DNA of 64,000 nt, from the NCBI RefSeq assembly GCF_001895205.1, contig NZ_BDJF01000032.1, forward strand, positions 124,001-188,000, in the 5' to 3' direction. Numbering within the stretch: the stretch's first letter is position 1; every line of letters starts with the position of its first letter. Source of the stretch: Vibrio injensis (GTDB taxonomy: Bacteria; Pseudomonadota; Gammaproteobacteria; Enterobacterales; Vibrionaceae). The notes below the pieces were generated by a model that worked only from the letters and a program-made list of their open reading frames with translations, had not been told where the DNA came from and did no database searches. Both the position numbers and the translations under genes were made by a program. Shown here piece after piece: positions 18,075-27,009 of this stretch.

Positions 18075-18956
18075 ATGCAGACTTTTGCTGATGTTTCAGC
18101 TCTTCGCGAGCAGATAAAACAGTATAAGCGTGATGGTCGCCAAGTGGCTTTTGTGCCAACCATGGGCAATTTACACGAAGGCCATTTGACCTTAGTTCGT
18201 AAAGCGCGTGAACTCGCCGATGTTGTCGTGGTTAGCATTTTTGTTAACCCAATGCAGTTTGAACGTGCCGATGATCTCAATAACTATCCACGCACTTTAG
18301 ACGATGATCTCAGTAAACTAAATAGTGAAGGTGTTGAGTTAGTCTTTACGCCGACGGCAGAAACTATCTATCCAAATGGACTCGACAAACAGACGTTTGT
18401 TGAAGTGCCTGGGCTTTCGCAGATGCTGGAAGGTGCCTCTCGTCCCGGCCACTTTCGTGGCGTCGCGACGGTCGTTAATAAGCTATTTAATATTGTTCAG
18501 CCGAACATCGCCTGTTTTGGCGAAAAAGATTATCAGCAGTTAGCTGTTATTCGACAAATGGTTCAAGACTTATGTCTAGACATTGAGATCGTCGGTGTCG
18601 CCACCGTACGTGAAATGGATGGTTTAGCGATGAGCTCACGCAATAACTTATTAACCATTGATGAGCGTCAACGAGCCCCCGTCCTCGCTCGAACGATGCG
18701 TTGGATAAGCAGTGCTATCCGTGGTGGTCGTGATGATTATCCTTCGATCATTGAAGATGCGATCGATCAATTACGAGCCGCGGATATTGAACCTGATAAT
18801 CTGTTTATTCGCGATGCACAAACCCTATTACCGATCAGTGCAGAGAGTAAACAAGCAGTCATTTTAATGGCGGCTTTTTTAGGTAAAGTCCGGCTGATTG
18901 ATAATCAAGTGGTTGATCTTAACGCTGAAGTGAAAAATAGTAGCGAAGAAGAGTAA
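18075..18956 (+). CDS. panC: Pantothenate synthetase
   Basis: PanC condenses pantoate with beta-alanine through an adenylate intermediate. The 293-residue protein has the [10 protein letters not shown] nucleotide motif (H-x-G-H type) near residues 28-37, F-V-N-P-M-Q-F near 55, G-E-K-D-Y-Q-Q near 145, and the S-S-R-N loop in place of KMSKS near 182. The RBS is AAAGGAG 8 bp before the ATG. It is the last gene of the pcnB-folK-panB-panC run and ends before a strong bidirectional terminator. No panD is present in the window. Confidence 0.97.
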   Translation: MQTFADVSALREQIKQYKRDGRQVAFVPTMGNLHEGHLTLVRKARELADVVVVSIFVNPMQFERADDLNNYPRTLDDDLSKLNSEGVELVFTPTAETIYPNGLDKQTFVEVPGLSQMLEGASRPGHFRGVATVVNKLFNIVQPNIACFGEKDYQQLAVIRQMVQDLCLDIEIVGVATVREMDGLAMSSRNNLLTIDERQRAPVLARTMRWISSAIRGGRDDYPSIIEDAIDQLRAADIEPDNLFIRDAQTLLPISAESKQAVILMAAFLGKVRLIDNQVVDLNAEVKNSSEEE

Positions 18957-19006
18957 CCGCCTTTTCACTCCGGTGATGGTTATCACGATCGATAGTAATG
19001 CCCAAC

Positions 19007-19039
19007 ATAAAAGGTCAACCTGAACAGGTTGACCTTTTT
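19007..19039. terminator. Bidirectional terminator between panC and the ABC exporter
   Basis: A 12-bp or longer stem (AAGGTCAACCTG with CAGGTTGACCTT) has a 2-nt gap at the tip. It has T runs on the plus strand and a shorter one on the minus strand, between two convergent transcription units. Confidence 0.92.
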
Positions 19040-19081
19040 AATTAACAACTGAGATCTGAGTGATGATCATCGAAAAAATAA

Positions 19082-19852
19082 TTAACTGCGTAATCCTTTA
19101 CCTTTGCTGACTAAGTAATGAGCAATCGAATAGAGGACGATAATAAATACCGCTAAGACACTAAATGACGTCGCCACATTAACATCCGATACCCCTAAGA
19201 AACCGTAACGGAACGCATTCACCATATAAACGATTGGGTTAATTTTTGATACGGCTTGCCAAAAGTCCGGCAATAAACTGATTGAGTAAAAAACACCGCC
19301 CAAATACGTCAATGGCGTGAGAATAAACGTCGGGATGATCGAAATATCATCAAAGGTGCGAGCAAAAACCGCGTTAATTAATCCACCTAGAGAAAAGACT
19401 ATCGATGTCAGGAAAACCGTTGCCCCAATGATTCCCCAATGTTCGATTTGTAAGTTCACAAAAAACAATGAAACAAAGGTCACTAACGCACCAACTAATA
19501 GACCGCGTACCACTCCCCCCATCACGTAACCAGCAATGATCACGTAATTCGGCACTGGCGCAACTAATAACTCTTCAATGTTCTTTTGAAATTTCGCACT
19601 AAAAAATGACGAAGCCACATTGGAATACGAGTTGGTGATCACCGACATCATGATAAGGCCAGGGACAATATATTCCATATAGCTAAAGCCATTCATCTGA
19701 CCAATTCGTGAACCGATCAGATTACCGAAAATCACAAAATACAGGCTCATGGTAATCACCGGGGGAACCAGAGTCTGAACCCAAATACGAGTAAAACGGG
19801 TAATCTCTTTACGCAGTAGACTACAAAAAGCCGTCCAATAAATCGCGTACAT
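19082..19852 (-). CDS. yadH: ABC-2 type exporter permease
   Basis: The 256-residue integral membrane protein is of the ABC-2 (NodJ/YadH) family with six predicted helices. It carries the family motif near residues 190-205 (N-P-I-V-Y-M-V-N-A-F-R-Y-G). Its start overlaps the stop of the ATPase gene by one base (TAATG), so the two form a translationally coupled pair. The substrate is unknown; the YadGH exporter of E. coli is also uncharacterised in this respect. Confidence 0.93.
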   Translation of the reverse strand: MYAIYWTAFCSLLRKEITRFTRIWVQTLVPPVITMSLYFVIFGNLIGSRIGQMNGFSYMEYIVPGLIMMSVITNSYSNVASSFFSAKFQKNIEELLVAPVPNYVIIAGYVMGGVVRGLLVGALVTFVSLFFVNLQIEHWGIIGATVFLTSIVFSLGGLINAVFARTFDDISIIPTFILTPLTYLGGVFYSISLLPDFWQAVSKINPIVYMVNAFRYGFLGVSDVNVATSFSVLAVFIIVLYSIAHYLVSKGKGLRS

Positions 19853-20775
19853 TAGTTATCCCCCTGATTGGAATCACGCACTATCGTGACAAACAACTCT
19901 TCTAAGCGGTTGGCTTTATTGCGCATTGAATGTACGTTAATGCCCTGTTGAGTTAGCTGTTGAAAAACACCATTTAAGCCTTGGCTTTTATCCAGTTCAA
20001 TTTCTAAAGAACCATCGACCATCCGCTGAGAGATTACGTCGGATAAGGGTTGCACTTTCTGCTCATCATCGATATCGAGAATAAACGTCTCGACACTCAG
20101 TTTACCTAACAGCGCCTTCATGGTGGTGTTTTCAATCAACTCACCACGATGAATAATACCGATATTACGACAGAGCATTTCTGCTTCTTCTAGGTAGTGA
20201 GTGGTCAAAATAATGGTAATGCCTTGCTCATTAATTTTTTTTAAAAACTCCCACATTGACCGACGCAGCTCAATATCAACCCCTGCGGTTGGCTCATCTA
20301 AAATCAGCAGTTGTGGCTGATGCATCAGAGCCCGAGCAATCATCAAACGTCGTTTCATACCGCCGGAGAGATTACGAGCACGCTCTTTGCGCTTATCCCA
20401 TAAATCCAGTTGACTGAGATACGTTTTCGCTCGCTCTTTCGCTAAGCTTTTCGGCACGCCGTAATAACCCGCTTGTTGGATAACAATCTGCTCTACGGTT
20501 TCAAAAGGATTAAAGTTAAACTCTTGCGGGACTAGTCCCAAATACTGCTTAGCCTGTTCAAGATGCGTATCGATATCATATCCAAATACGTTAACTTGGC
20601 CTGAGGTTTTATTTACGAGAGAAGAAATAATACCGATGGTGGTCGATTTTCCCGCTCCATTTGGCCCAAGTAGCGCGTAAAAATCGCCTTTTTTTACCGT
20701 TAAACTAATGCCCTTCAGTGCTTCAAACCCACCCTGATAAGTTTTACGCAACTGCTCAATTTCTAATGCATACAT
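19852..20775 (-). CDS. yadG: ABC exporter ATP-binding protein
   Basis: The 307-residue ATPase has Walker A (G-P-N-G-A-G-K-S-T, about residue 38), Q-loop V-P-Q-E-F, signature L-S-G-G-M-K-R-R, Walker B L-L-I-L-D-E-P-T, and the H-loop histidine in T-T-H-Y-L-E-E-A. The C-terminal extension of about 80 residues is typical of the YadG/CcmA-type exporter ATPases. It pairs with the permease at 19082. The promoter must lie in the 260-bp divergent region shared with can. Export substrate unknown. Confidence 0.94.
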   Translation of the reverse strand: MYALEIEQLRKTYQGGFEALKGISLTVKKGDFYALLGPNGAGKSTTIGIISSLVNKTSGQVNVFGYDIDTHLEQAKQYLGLVPQEFNFNPFETVEQIVIQQAGYYGVPKSLAKERAKTYLSQLDLWDKRKERARNLSGGMKRRLMIARALMHQPQLLILDEPTAGVDIELRRSMWEFLKKINEQGITIILTTHYLEEAEMLCRNIGIIHRGELIENTTMKALLGKLSVETFILDIDDEQKVQPLSDVISQRMVDGSLEIELDKSQGLNGVFQQLTQQGINVHSMRNKANRLEELFVTIVRDSNQGDN

Positions 20776-21035
20776 ATTAATGACAGCCTCTAGGCTATGA
20801 CGATAACAACATCTTTAGATGTGCTGGCGAGATGCTGGTTTTTCAACCCTTACATTAGGAAATAATAAAATATCCCCCTTAGCGTTATCAGCCCAAATAA
20901 TCAGCAGAGGACAAGATTATTTTGCATAAAAACCGCTATGATAAACTGCTCAGATGAGTAATCTATCTGCTAATTTATCAGAGAATCGTGTAAGCACATT
21001 GTGTATAGTTGGCTCAGTTAATAAAGGGAACGAAG

Positions 21036-21704
21036 ATGCCAGTACTTAAACAGCTTTTTGAAAATAACTCTCGTTGGTCAGAGTCAATCAAGTCCGAACG
21101 GCCAGAATACTTCGCGAAGTTAGCCAAAGGACAGAACCCCGATTTCTTATGGATTGGTTGCTCAGATAGTCGAGTCCCGGCAGAACGCTTAACTGGATTG
21201 TACTCCGGAGAGCTGTTTGTTCATCGTAATGTCGCCAATCAAGTGATTCACACCGATCTTAACTGTCTGTCGGTGGTGCAATATGCGGTCGATGTATTGA
21301 AAGTAAAACATATTATCGTATGTGGTCATTATGGCTGTGGCGGGGTAACGGCAGCGATCGATAATCCTCAATTAGGCTTAATCAATAACTGGTTGCTGCA
21401 TATTCGCGATTTGTACTTCAAGCATCGTCACTATTTAGAGCAGATGCCAGAAAAAGACCGCTCAGACAAACTGGCAGAAATTAACGTGGCTGAACAAGTC
21501 TACAACCTAGGTAACTCCACCATCATGCAAACCGCTTGGTTGCGCGGTCAAGATGTTGAGCTACATGGTATGGTCTACGGTATTGAGGACGGTAAGCTTG
21601 AGTACTTAGGTCTGCGCTGCGATTCTCAAGAATTAGTTGACGGAAGCTATCGTAAAGCGATGGAGAAGATTCTCAATCCACAGCATCAGCTATTGTGTCG
21701 TTAA
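21036..21704 (+). CDS. can: Beta-class carbonic anhydrase
   Basis: Can interconverts CO2 and bicarbonate, supplying bicarbonate for carboxylations. The 222-residue protein has the beta-CA zinc ligands: Cys and Asp in G-C-S-D-S-R, then H-Y-G-C-G-G. The V-P-A-E active-site segment is also present. The frame is open upstream to a TTG (21009), but the ATG at 21036 begins M-P-V-L-K-Q-L-F, aligning with family starts, and is preceded by AAGGGAA. It is divergent from yadGH and followed by a terminator before hpt, which is convergent. The can-hpt neighbourhood is conserved in gammaproteobacteria. Confidence 0.96.
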   Translation: MPVLKQLFENNSRWSESIKSERPEYFAKLAKGQNPDFLWIGCSDSRVPAERLTGLYSGELFVHRNVANQVIHTDLNCLSVVQYAVDVLKVKHIIVCGHYGCGGVTAAIDNPQLGLINNWLLHIRDLYFKHRHYLEQMPEKDRSDKLAEINVAEQVYNLGNSTIMQTAWLRGQDVELHGMVYGIEDGKLEYLGLRCDSQELVDGSYRKAMEKILNPQHQLLCR

Positions 21705-21727
21705 ATAATAGCTTTCAGCGATGAGGT

Positions 21728-21757
21728 AATGCCCACGGTTGTGGGCATACTTTTAAT
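21728..21757 (+). terminator. Terminator after can
   Basis: An 8-bp stem (ATGCCCAC with GTGGGCAT) and a GGTT loop are followed by ACTTTTAAT. It lies between convergent can and hpt. Confidence 0.75.
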
Positions 21758-21782
21758 CATCAACATCCGGTGAAAGTTGACA

Positions 21783-22313
21783 TTACTCTTGCGGTACCAC
21801 TTTACCAATGTAAGGCAAATGACGGTATTTCTGTGCATAATCAATACCGACACCTACAACAAATTCATCAGGGATTTCAAAACCAACCCATTGAACATCG
21901 ACGTGAACTTCACGGCGTGAAGGCTTATCTAATAGAGTACAAATATTGATGGAGTTAGGCTCACGTAGCGCTAAAAACTCTTTCACCTTGGTTAGGGTAT
22001 TGCCAGTATCGATAATGTCTTCAACCAGTAAAACGTCTTTACCTTTAATATCATCATCCAAATCTTTCAAAATTCGCACATCACGTGAACTTTGCATGCT
22101 ATTGCCGTAACTCGACGCCGTCATAAAATCGACGTGATGAATTTTATCAATCGCACGAGCTAAGTCGGCCATAAAGACAAATGAACCACGTAATAATCCA
22201 ACCAAGACTAAATCTTCGCTATCTTGATAATGCTCAGTAATCTGTTTACCTAATTCACGAATGCGTTGCTGAACATCGTGCTCAGAAATCATCACTTCTA
22301 CTGTATGTTTCAT
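21783..22313 (-). CDS. hpt: Hypoxanthine phosphoribosyltransferase
   Basis: Hpt salvages hypoxanthine (and guanine) to IMP and GMP using PRPP. The 176-residue protein has the PRPP-binding loop [14 protein letters not shown] near residue 95. D-K-P-S-R-R and the C-terminal F-V-V-G-V-G-I-D-Y region complete the purine site. It is divergent from the luxR-type gene. The order can-hpt-luxR-lpd is the one described for several vibrios. Confidence 0.97.
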   Translation of the reverse strand: MKHTVEVMISEHDVQQRIRELGKQITEHYQDSEDLVLVGLLRGSFVFMADLARAIDKIHHVDFMTASSYGNSMQSSRDVRILKDLDDDIKGKDVLLVEDIIDTGNTLTKVKEFLALREPNSINICTLLDKPSRREVHVDVQWVGFEIPDEFVVGVGIDYAQKYRHLPYIGKVVPQE

Positions 22314-22505
22314 ACCTATCTCATGGGTTAGAGCGACACTCGACGTCAGTGTGTAGCCGATCGCTGGTTAGTTCGGCACGTATAATAACATTGCCAACGC
22401 AGGGTGTTAACCTTTCACCGAGTCACTGTGAATAATTACTCCAGAAAAATACGCTCTCGTTTCAAGGAGGGGCCACAGTCAAAGATTGAGATCAGAATAA
22501 TGATT

Positions 22506-22530
22506 TTCATTTGCTAAACCATCAATAAAA
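22506..22530 (-). promoter_or_regulatory. Candidate LuxR/HapR autoregulatory box
   Basis: Read on the minus strand, TTATTGATGGTTTAGCAAAT resembles the published LuxR/SmcR binding consensus (TTATTGAT, a spacer, then an AATAA-like half). The left half is perfect and the right half weaker. It is about 170 bp before the luxR ATG. LuxR and HapR are known to repress their own genes, which makes the position sensible. Confidence 0.4.
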
Positions 22531-22665
22531 CTCATTGAATGACAAGTCATTTCATAACTAAGTGTACTTTTTACCCACAACGTATTGACCTGTAACATAT
22601 GCACCATTACACTCATACGGTTTTTTAAACAAACTATAAAAAAATCATTAGCGTAACTAAATACG

Positions 22666-22690
22666 CAACAACTCAGTCAATTGGCAAGGA
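22666..22690 (+). promoter_or_regulatory. Candidate Qrr sRNA pairing site in the luxR leader
   Basis: The leader contains AACAACTCAGT and then TTGGCAAGG, overlapping the Shine-Dalgarno AAGGA. These blocks are nearly the reverse complement of the conserved core of Vibrio Qrr sRNAs as I remember it (AACAACGTCAGT, then TGGCTAGG). Qrr pairing here would block ribosome binding and trigger decay at low cell density. Confidence 0.6.
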
Positions 22691-22698
22691 AAACAACT

Positions 22699-23328
22699 AT
22701 GGACGCATCTATTGAGAAACGCCCTAGAACAAGGCTATCTCCACAAAAACGTAAACAGCAGCTCATGGAAATCGCGCTGGAAGTCTTCGCAAAACGAGGG
22801 ATCGGCCGCGGCGGTCATGCAGATATTGCTGAGATCGCTCAGGTCTCTGTAGCCACAGTATTCAATTACTTCCCGACTCGTGAAGATCTCGTCGACGATG
22901 TTCTCACTTTTGTAGTACGTGAGTTCTCTAATTTCTTAACTGACCATATCGATCTCGATTTGCATGCAAAACAAAATATGCACAATATCGCGTCTGGTAT
23001 GGTGAGTTTGGCTATCGACGACTGTCACTGGTTAAAAGTATGGTTTGAGTGGAGCGCCTCTACGCGTGATGAAGTATGGCCACTCTTTATGTCGAGTAAT
23101 CGTACCAATCAACTGCTAGTGAAAAATGTCTTTTCAAAAGCGATTGAGCGCTCAGAGGTATGCAGCAAACATAATCCTGAGGATCTTGCTACCTTGTTTC
23201 ACGGTATCTGCTACTCGCTATTCGTTCAAGCCAATCGGGCGCGTGATGAAGCCGATATGCAGAAACTGGTTAATAACTATTTGAATATGCTCTGCATCTA
23301 TCAAGGCGATCGCGCAGTAACTATTTAG
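22699..23328 (+). CDS. luxR: LuxR/HapR-family quorum-sensing master regulator
   Basis: The 209-residue TetR-family protein is the vibrio quorum-sensing master regulator (LuxR in V. harveyi, HapR, SmcR, OpaR), unrelated to V. fischeri LuxR. It begins M-D-A-S-I-E-K-R-P-R-T-R-L-S like HapR. The DNA-binding helix-turn-helix is at about residues 35-58 (I-A-E-I-A-Q-V-S-V-A-T-V-F-N-Y-F), and the dimerisation/ligand core contains the conserved L-K-V-W-F-E-W-S-A-S-T-R. A TTG 18 bp upstream is open in frame, but AAGGA sits 8 bp before this ATG. It is convergent with lpd across a shared terminator. By homology it would control competence, biofilm, proteases and T6SS. Confidence 0.97.
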   Translation: MDASIEKRPRTRLSPQKRKQQLMEIALEVFAKRGIGRGGHADIAEIAQVSVATVFNYFPTREDLVDDVLTFVVREFSNFLTDHIDLDLHAKQNMHNIASGMVSLAIDDCHWLKVWFEWSASTRDEVWPLFMSSNRTNQLLVKNVFSKAIERSEVCSKHNPEDLATLFHGICYSLFVQANRARDEADMQKLVNNYLNMLCIYQGDRAVTI

Positions 23329-23372
23329 TGAACCATAGCTGAATGCCGTGAAGTTAACATCCGGTAGATAGC

Positions 23373-23403
23373 AAAAAGCCGCTGAATGATTCAGCGGCTT
23401 TTA
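23373..23403. terminator. Bidirectional terminator between luxR and lpd
   Basis: A long stem (AAAAGCCGCTGAAT with ATTCAGCGGCTTTT) is flanked by A and T runs on both sides, between convergent luxR (plus) and lpd (minus). Confidence 0.93.
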
Positions 23404-23421
23404 TTATTTAACAACGATCAA

Positions 23422-24849
23422 TTACTTCTTCTTTTTTGCTTTCGCGTTTGGTAGGTCAGTAATTGTCCCTTCAAACACTTCTGCAGCAAGACCAACTGAT
23501 TCATGCAACGTTGGGTGAGCGTGAATCGTGAGTGCGATATCTTCTGCATCACACCCCATTTCAATCGCAAGACCAATTTCACCAAGCAGTTCACCGCCAT
23601 TGGTACCGACAATCGCACCACCGATCACACGGTGAGTCTCTTTATCAAAGATAAGCTTAGTCATACCGTCTGCACAATCAGAAGCGATCGCTCGACCTGA
23701 TGCAGCCCATGGGAACGTGGCAACTTCGTAGTTAAGACCTTCTGCTTTCGCTTCTTTTTCAGTCTTACCAACCCAAGCGACTTCTGGCTCAGTATATGCG
23801 ATAGATGGGATCACTTTTGGATCAAAGTAGTGTTTCTTACCAGAGATGACTTCAGCAGCAACGTGGCCTTCATGGACACCTTTATGTGCCAACATTGGTT
23901 GACCGACAATATCACCAATCGCAAAAATGTGCGGTACATTAGTACGCATTTGCTTGTCAACGTGAATAAAGCCGCGCTCATCAACTTCAATACCTGCTTT
24001 TTCAGCGTCCATCAGTTTACCGTTTGGTACACGACCAATCGCTACAAGCACGGCGTCATAACGCTCTGCTTCTGCTGGTGCTTTCTTACCTTCCATTGAC
24101 ACGTAGATACCATCTTCTTTAGCTTCTACCGCTGTCACTTTGGTTTCAAGCATCAAGTTAAATTTATTCTGAATGCGTTTGGTATACACCTTCACAATAT
24201 CTTTATCTGCTGCAGGAATCACTTGATCAAACATCTCAACGACATCGATCTTAGAACCGAGAGAGTGATAAACCGTTGCCATTTCAAGACCGATGATACC
24301 ACCGCCCATAATAAGCAGTTTTCCAGGTACTTCTTTAAGTTCTAGCGCATCAGTTGAATCCCAAATACGAGGGTCTTCATGAGGAATAAACGGCAATTTA
24401 ATTGGACGGGAACCAGCAGCAACGATCGCATTATCGAAGTTAACCAGTGTCTTACCTTCTTCACCATCAACTTCAAGCGTATTTGGACCAGTAAATTTAC
24501 CAAAGCCATTCACCACGGTCACTTTACGCATCTTAGCCATACCGCCAAGACCACCCGTTAGCTGGTTAATAACTTTTTCTTTCCATAAACGAACTTTATC
24601 AATATCGGTTTTTGGCTCACCGAATACAATGCCGTGATCAGCCAGCGCTTTCGCCTCTTCAATGACTTTAGCAACGTGGAGTAGCGCTTTTGATGGGATA
24701 CAACCGACATTCAAACATACACCGCCAAGGGTGCTATAACGTTCAACGAGTACGGTTTCAAGACCTAAATCCGCACAACGGAAAGCCGCGGAGTAACCGG
24801 CAGGACCTGCGCCCAGTACAACAACTTGGGCTTTAATTTCTTTGCTCAT
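23422..24849 (-). CDS. lpdA: Dihydrolipoamide dehydrogenase (E3)
   Basis: E3 reoxidises dihydrolipoamide of the pyruvate and 2-oxoglutarate dehydrogenase complexes, passing electrons via FAD to NAD+. The 475-residue protein has an FAD-binding G-A-G-P-A-G-Y near residue 14, the redox disulfide C-L-N-V-G-C near 45-50, and an NAD-binding G-G-G-I-I-G-L-E near 180. The catalytic His-Glu pair is in H-A-H-P-T-L-H-E near 445. It is the distal gene of the pdh cluster but is separated from aceF by 266 bp containing a hairpin and an inverted repeat. A private promoter is therefore likely, as in E. coli where lpd also serves other complexes. Confidence 0.98.
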   Translation of the reverse strand: MSKEIKAQVVVLGAGPAGYSAAFRCADLGLETVLVERYSTLGGVCLNVGCIPSKALLHVAKVIEEAKALADHGIVFGEPKTDIDKVRLWKEKVINQLTGGLGGMAKMRKVTVVNGFGKFTGPNTLEVDGEEGKTLVNFDNAIVAAGSRPIKLPFIPHEDPRIWDSTDALELKEVPGKLLIMGGGIIGLEMATVYHSLGSKIDVVEMFDQVIPAADKDIVKVYTKRIQNKFNLMLETKVTAVEAKEDGIYVSMEGKKAPAEAERYDAVLVAIGRVPNGKLMDAEKAGIEVDERGFIHVDKQMRTNVPHIFAIGDIVGQPMLAHKGVHEGHVAAEVISGKKHYFDPKVIPSIAYTEPEVAWVGKTEKEAKAEGLNYEVATFPWAASGRAIASDCADGMTKLIFDKETHRVIGGAIVGTNGGELLGEIGLAIEMGCDAEDIALTIHAHPTLHESVGLAAEVFEGTITDLPNAKAKKKK

Positions 24850-24901
24850 TTCGACCTCTTATAGTCAATATCCCTAACAGGCTGAGTGGAGGGTTCTATC
24901 T

Positions 24902-24930
24902 TGTTTGATAATACAAAATGTAATCAAACA
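24902..24930. promoter_or_regulatory. Inverted repeat upstream of lpd
   Basis: Perfect 8-bp arms TGTTTGAT and ATCAAACA are separated by 13 nt, about 53 bp before the lpd start. The half-sites resemble FNR halves but the spacing (13 rather than 4) does not fit FNR. A regulator of the lpd promoter may bind here; identity unknown. Confidence 0.4.
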
Positions 24931-25079
24931 TAATGGTTTAAAACGATTATTTTTCAGACCGCAACAGTTTACAGAGATGTTAATGGTGTGAAAAGTAAAT
25001 CCATTTAGCCTGTGAGCTAGACGACAATTCGCTAAATAAAAAGCAACCTATCAGCCAATTGCAAGATAATAGTTGAATC

Positions 25080-25101
25080 AAGGCGGCTGAAAAGCCGCCT
25101 T
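25080..25101 (-). terminator. Hairpin between aceF and lpd
   Basis: A 9-bp GC-rich stem (AAGGCGGCT with AGCCGCCTT) and a 4-nt loop lie 15 bp past the aceF stop. The trailing minus-strand sequence is only weakly T-rich, so it may be a partial terminator or an RNA-stability element controlling readthrough into lpd. Confidence 0.6.
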
Positions 25102-25115
25102 CACTCGCTAACTGC

Positions 25116-26990
25116 TTATAATACTAAACGACGAATATCGCTCAAGCAGCCATTTAAGTAAGTAATAAAGCGTGCACCTTCCGCACCATCGATCACTCGG
25201 TGATCGTAAGACAGTGATAATGGAAGCTGTAAGCGTGGAGCAAATTCTTTGCCATTCCACACCGGCTTAATTTCCGACTTAGATACACCAAGAATGCCCA
25301 CTTCTGGTGCATTAACGATTGGCGTAAATGCCGTACCACCGATACCACCTAGGCTAGAGATAGTAAAGCAGCCACCTTGCATATCAGCGGCGGTCAGTTT
25401 ACCGGCACGCGCTTTTTTCGAGACTTCAGCTAGCTCAGCTGAAAGCTCATAGATGCCTTTTTTATTAACATCTTTAAACACAGGTACCACAAGACCGTTT
25501 GGTGTATCAACCGCGATACCCACGTTAACGTACTTCTTGAGGATTAAGCTTTCGCCATCTTCAGACAATGAAGAGTTAAACGCCGGGAAGGCTTCTAGTG
25601 CTTTAGCCACCGCTTTCATGATGAACACCAGTGGAGTGATCTTCATGCCAGAGTCTTTCTTCGCTTCAATCGCATTTTGTTCTTTACGGAAGTTCTCTAA
25701 CTCTGTGATGTCCGCGTTATCCCATTGGGTTACGTGTGGGATCATCACCCAGTTACGATGCAGGTTAGCACCAGAGATCTTCTTAATGCGAGAAAGTGGT
25801 TGAACTTCAGTTTCACCAAACTTGCTAAAGTCCACTTTTGGCCAAGGAAGCAAACCAAGTGCCGCACCATCGCCTTTGCCAGAAGCAACCGCAGCAGAAC
25901 CAGATTCAAGGCGTTTTAGCGCTTCTTTGACGTAGTTTTGTACGTCTTCTTTTAAGATGCGGCTCTTACGACCAGATCCTTTCACTTTGGCAAGATTAAC
26001 ACCGAACTCACGAGCGAGACGACGAACCACTGGAGAGGCATGAGCGTATTCATGATTCTCTTGGAAATCAGCAGTCGCTGCAGTGCTCGCTTGTGCTACT
26101 GGAGCGGCAGCGCTTGGTGCAGATGTTTGCGCAGGAGCAGCAACCGCTACTTGCGCAGGAGCCGCGCCAGCCACTTCAAACACCATGATCAGTGAGCCGG
26201 TAGAAACTTTGTCACCAGCAGCGACTTTAATCGCTTTCACTTTACCAGCAAAAGGTGCCGGAACTTCCATTGACGCTTTATCGCCTTCAACGGTGATCAA
26301 CGATTGCTCTTCTTCAACCATGTCGCCAACCGCAACCATGATTTCAGTCACTTCAACTTCATCGCCACCGATATCTGGCACTTGAACGTCTTTATCTGCT
26401 GCGGCAGCGACTGGAGCGCTAGCTTGAGCAACAGGCGCTGGAGCCGCAGCACTAGAACCGGCAACTTCAAAGACCATGATCAAAGAACCCGTGGTCACTT
26501 TGTCACCAGAAGCAATTTTGATCTCTTTCACTGTACCAGCGAAAGGTGCGGGTACTTCCATCGAGGCTTTATCGCCTTCAACGGTGATCAACGATTGCTC
26601 TTCTGTTACCACGTCGCCGATGGCAACCATGATTTCAGTGACTTCAACTTCATCACCACCAATATCCGGTACTTGAACTTCTTTTAGTTCAGCAGAGGCA
26701 GGAGCAACGGCCGCCGCAGCAACAGGAGCCTCAGCCACAGGAGCCGCTGCAGCGGCACCTTCAGCTTCAAACACCATGATCAAAGAACCCGTGGTGACTT
26801 TATCACCCACAGTCACTTTGATCTCTTTAACAATACCTGCTTGAGAAGCAGGAACTTCCATTGAGGCTTTATCACCTTCAACAGTGAGAAGCGATTGATC
26901 TTCTTCAACCTTGTCGCCAACGCTGACAAGAATCTCAGTAACTTCAACCTCATCGGCACCGATATCCGGTACATTAATTTCGATTGCCAT
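25116..26990 (-). CDS. aceF: Pyruvate dehydrogenase E2 (dihydrolipoamide acetyltransferase)
   Basis: E2 forms the core of the pyruvate dehydrogenase complex and transfers the acetyl group to CoA. The 624-residue protein has three lipoyl domains (about 1-77, 102-177, 200-274). The lipoylated lysines are predicted at K41, K141 and K238, each in E-G-D-K-A-S-M-E. Ala/Pro-rich linkers separate them. An E1/E3-binding domain (about 314-351) and the catalytic domain follow, the latter ending with the D-H-R-V-I-D-G active-site histidine motif. The start is 19 bp after the aceE stop, so the two are cotranscribed. Lipoyl domains 2 and 3 are nearly identical in sequence. Confidence 0.98.
   Translation of the reverse strand: MAIEINVPDIGADEVEVTEILVSVGDKVEEDQSLLTVEGDKASMEVPASQAGIVKEIKVTVGDKVTTGSLIMVFEAEGAAAAAPVAEAPVAAAAVAPASAELKEVQVPDIGGDEVEVTEIMVAIGDVVTEEQSLITVEGDKASMEVPAPFAGTVKEIKIASGDKVTTGSLIMVFEVAGSSAAAPAPVAQASAPVAAAADKDVQVPDIGGDEVEVTEIMVAVGDMVEEEQSLITVEGDKASMEVPAPFAGKVKAIKVAAGDKVSTGSLIMVFEVAGAAPAQVAVAAPAQTSAPSAAAPVAQASTAATADFQENHEYAHASPVVRRLAREFGVNLAKVKGSGRKSRILKEDVQNYVKEALKRLESGSAAVASGKGDGAALGLLPWPKVDFSKFGETEVQPLSRIKKISGANLHRNWVMIPHVTQWDNADITELENFRKEQNAIEAKKDSGMKITPLVFIMKAVAKALEAFPAFNSSLSEDGESLILKKYVNVGIAVDTPNGLVVPVFKDVNKKGIYELSAELAEVSKKARAGKLTAADMQGGCFTISSLGGIGGTAFTPIVNAPEVGILGVSKSEIKPVWNGKEFAPRLQLPLSLSYDHRVIDGAEGARFITYLNGCLSDIRRLVL
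26169..26990 (-). repeat. Triplicated lipoyl-domain coding repeat in aceF
   Basis: Three homologous units of about 230 bp (26760-26990, 26460-26687, 26169-26393) encode the lipoyl domains. They share near-identical runs around the lysine codon and are separated by Ala/Pro/Gln-coding linkers. Such tandem homology can shrink or grow by recombination. Confidence 0.85.
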
Positions 26991-27009
26991 TATTCTTTCC
27001 TACCTTCAA

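Larger units (their letters stand above)
22314..22698 (+). promoter_or_regulatory. Divergent hpt-luxR control region
   Basis: This 385-bp region has no gene. It must hold the hpt promoter on one side and the luxR-type promoter on the other. I see a LuxR-box-like sequence (22506-22530), a perfect 14-bp palindrome AATGACAAGTCATT at 22538-22551, and a Qrr-target-like stretch next to the start codon (22666-22690). The last 80 bp is very AT-rich. Confidence 0.6.

Noticed and set aside
24902..24930. FNR site upstream of lpd
   Set aside because: The half-sites resemble FNR, but the spacer is 13 nt and not 4.
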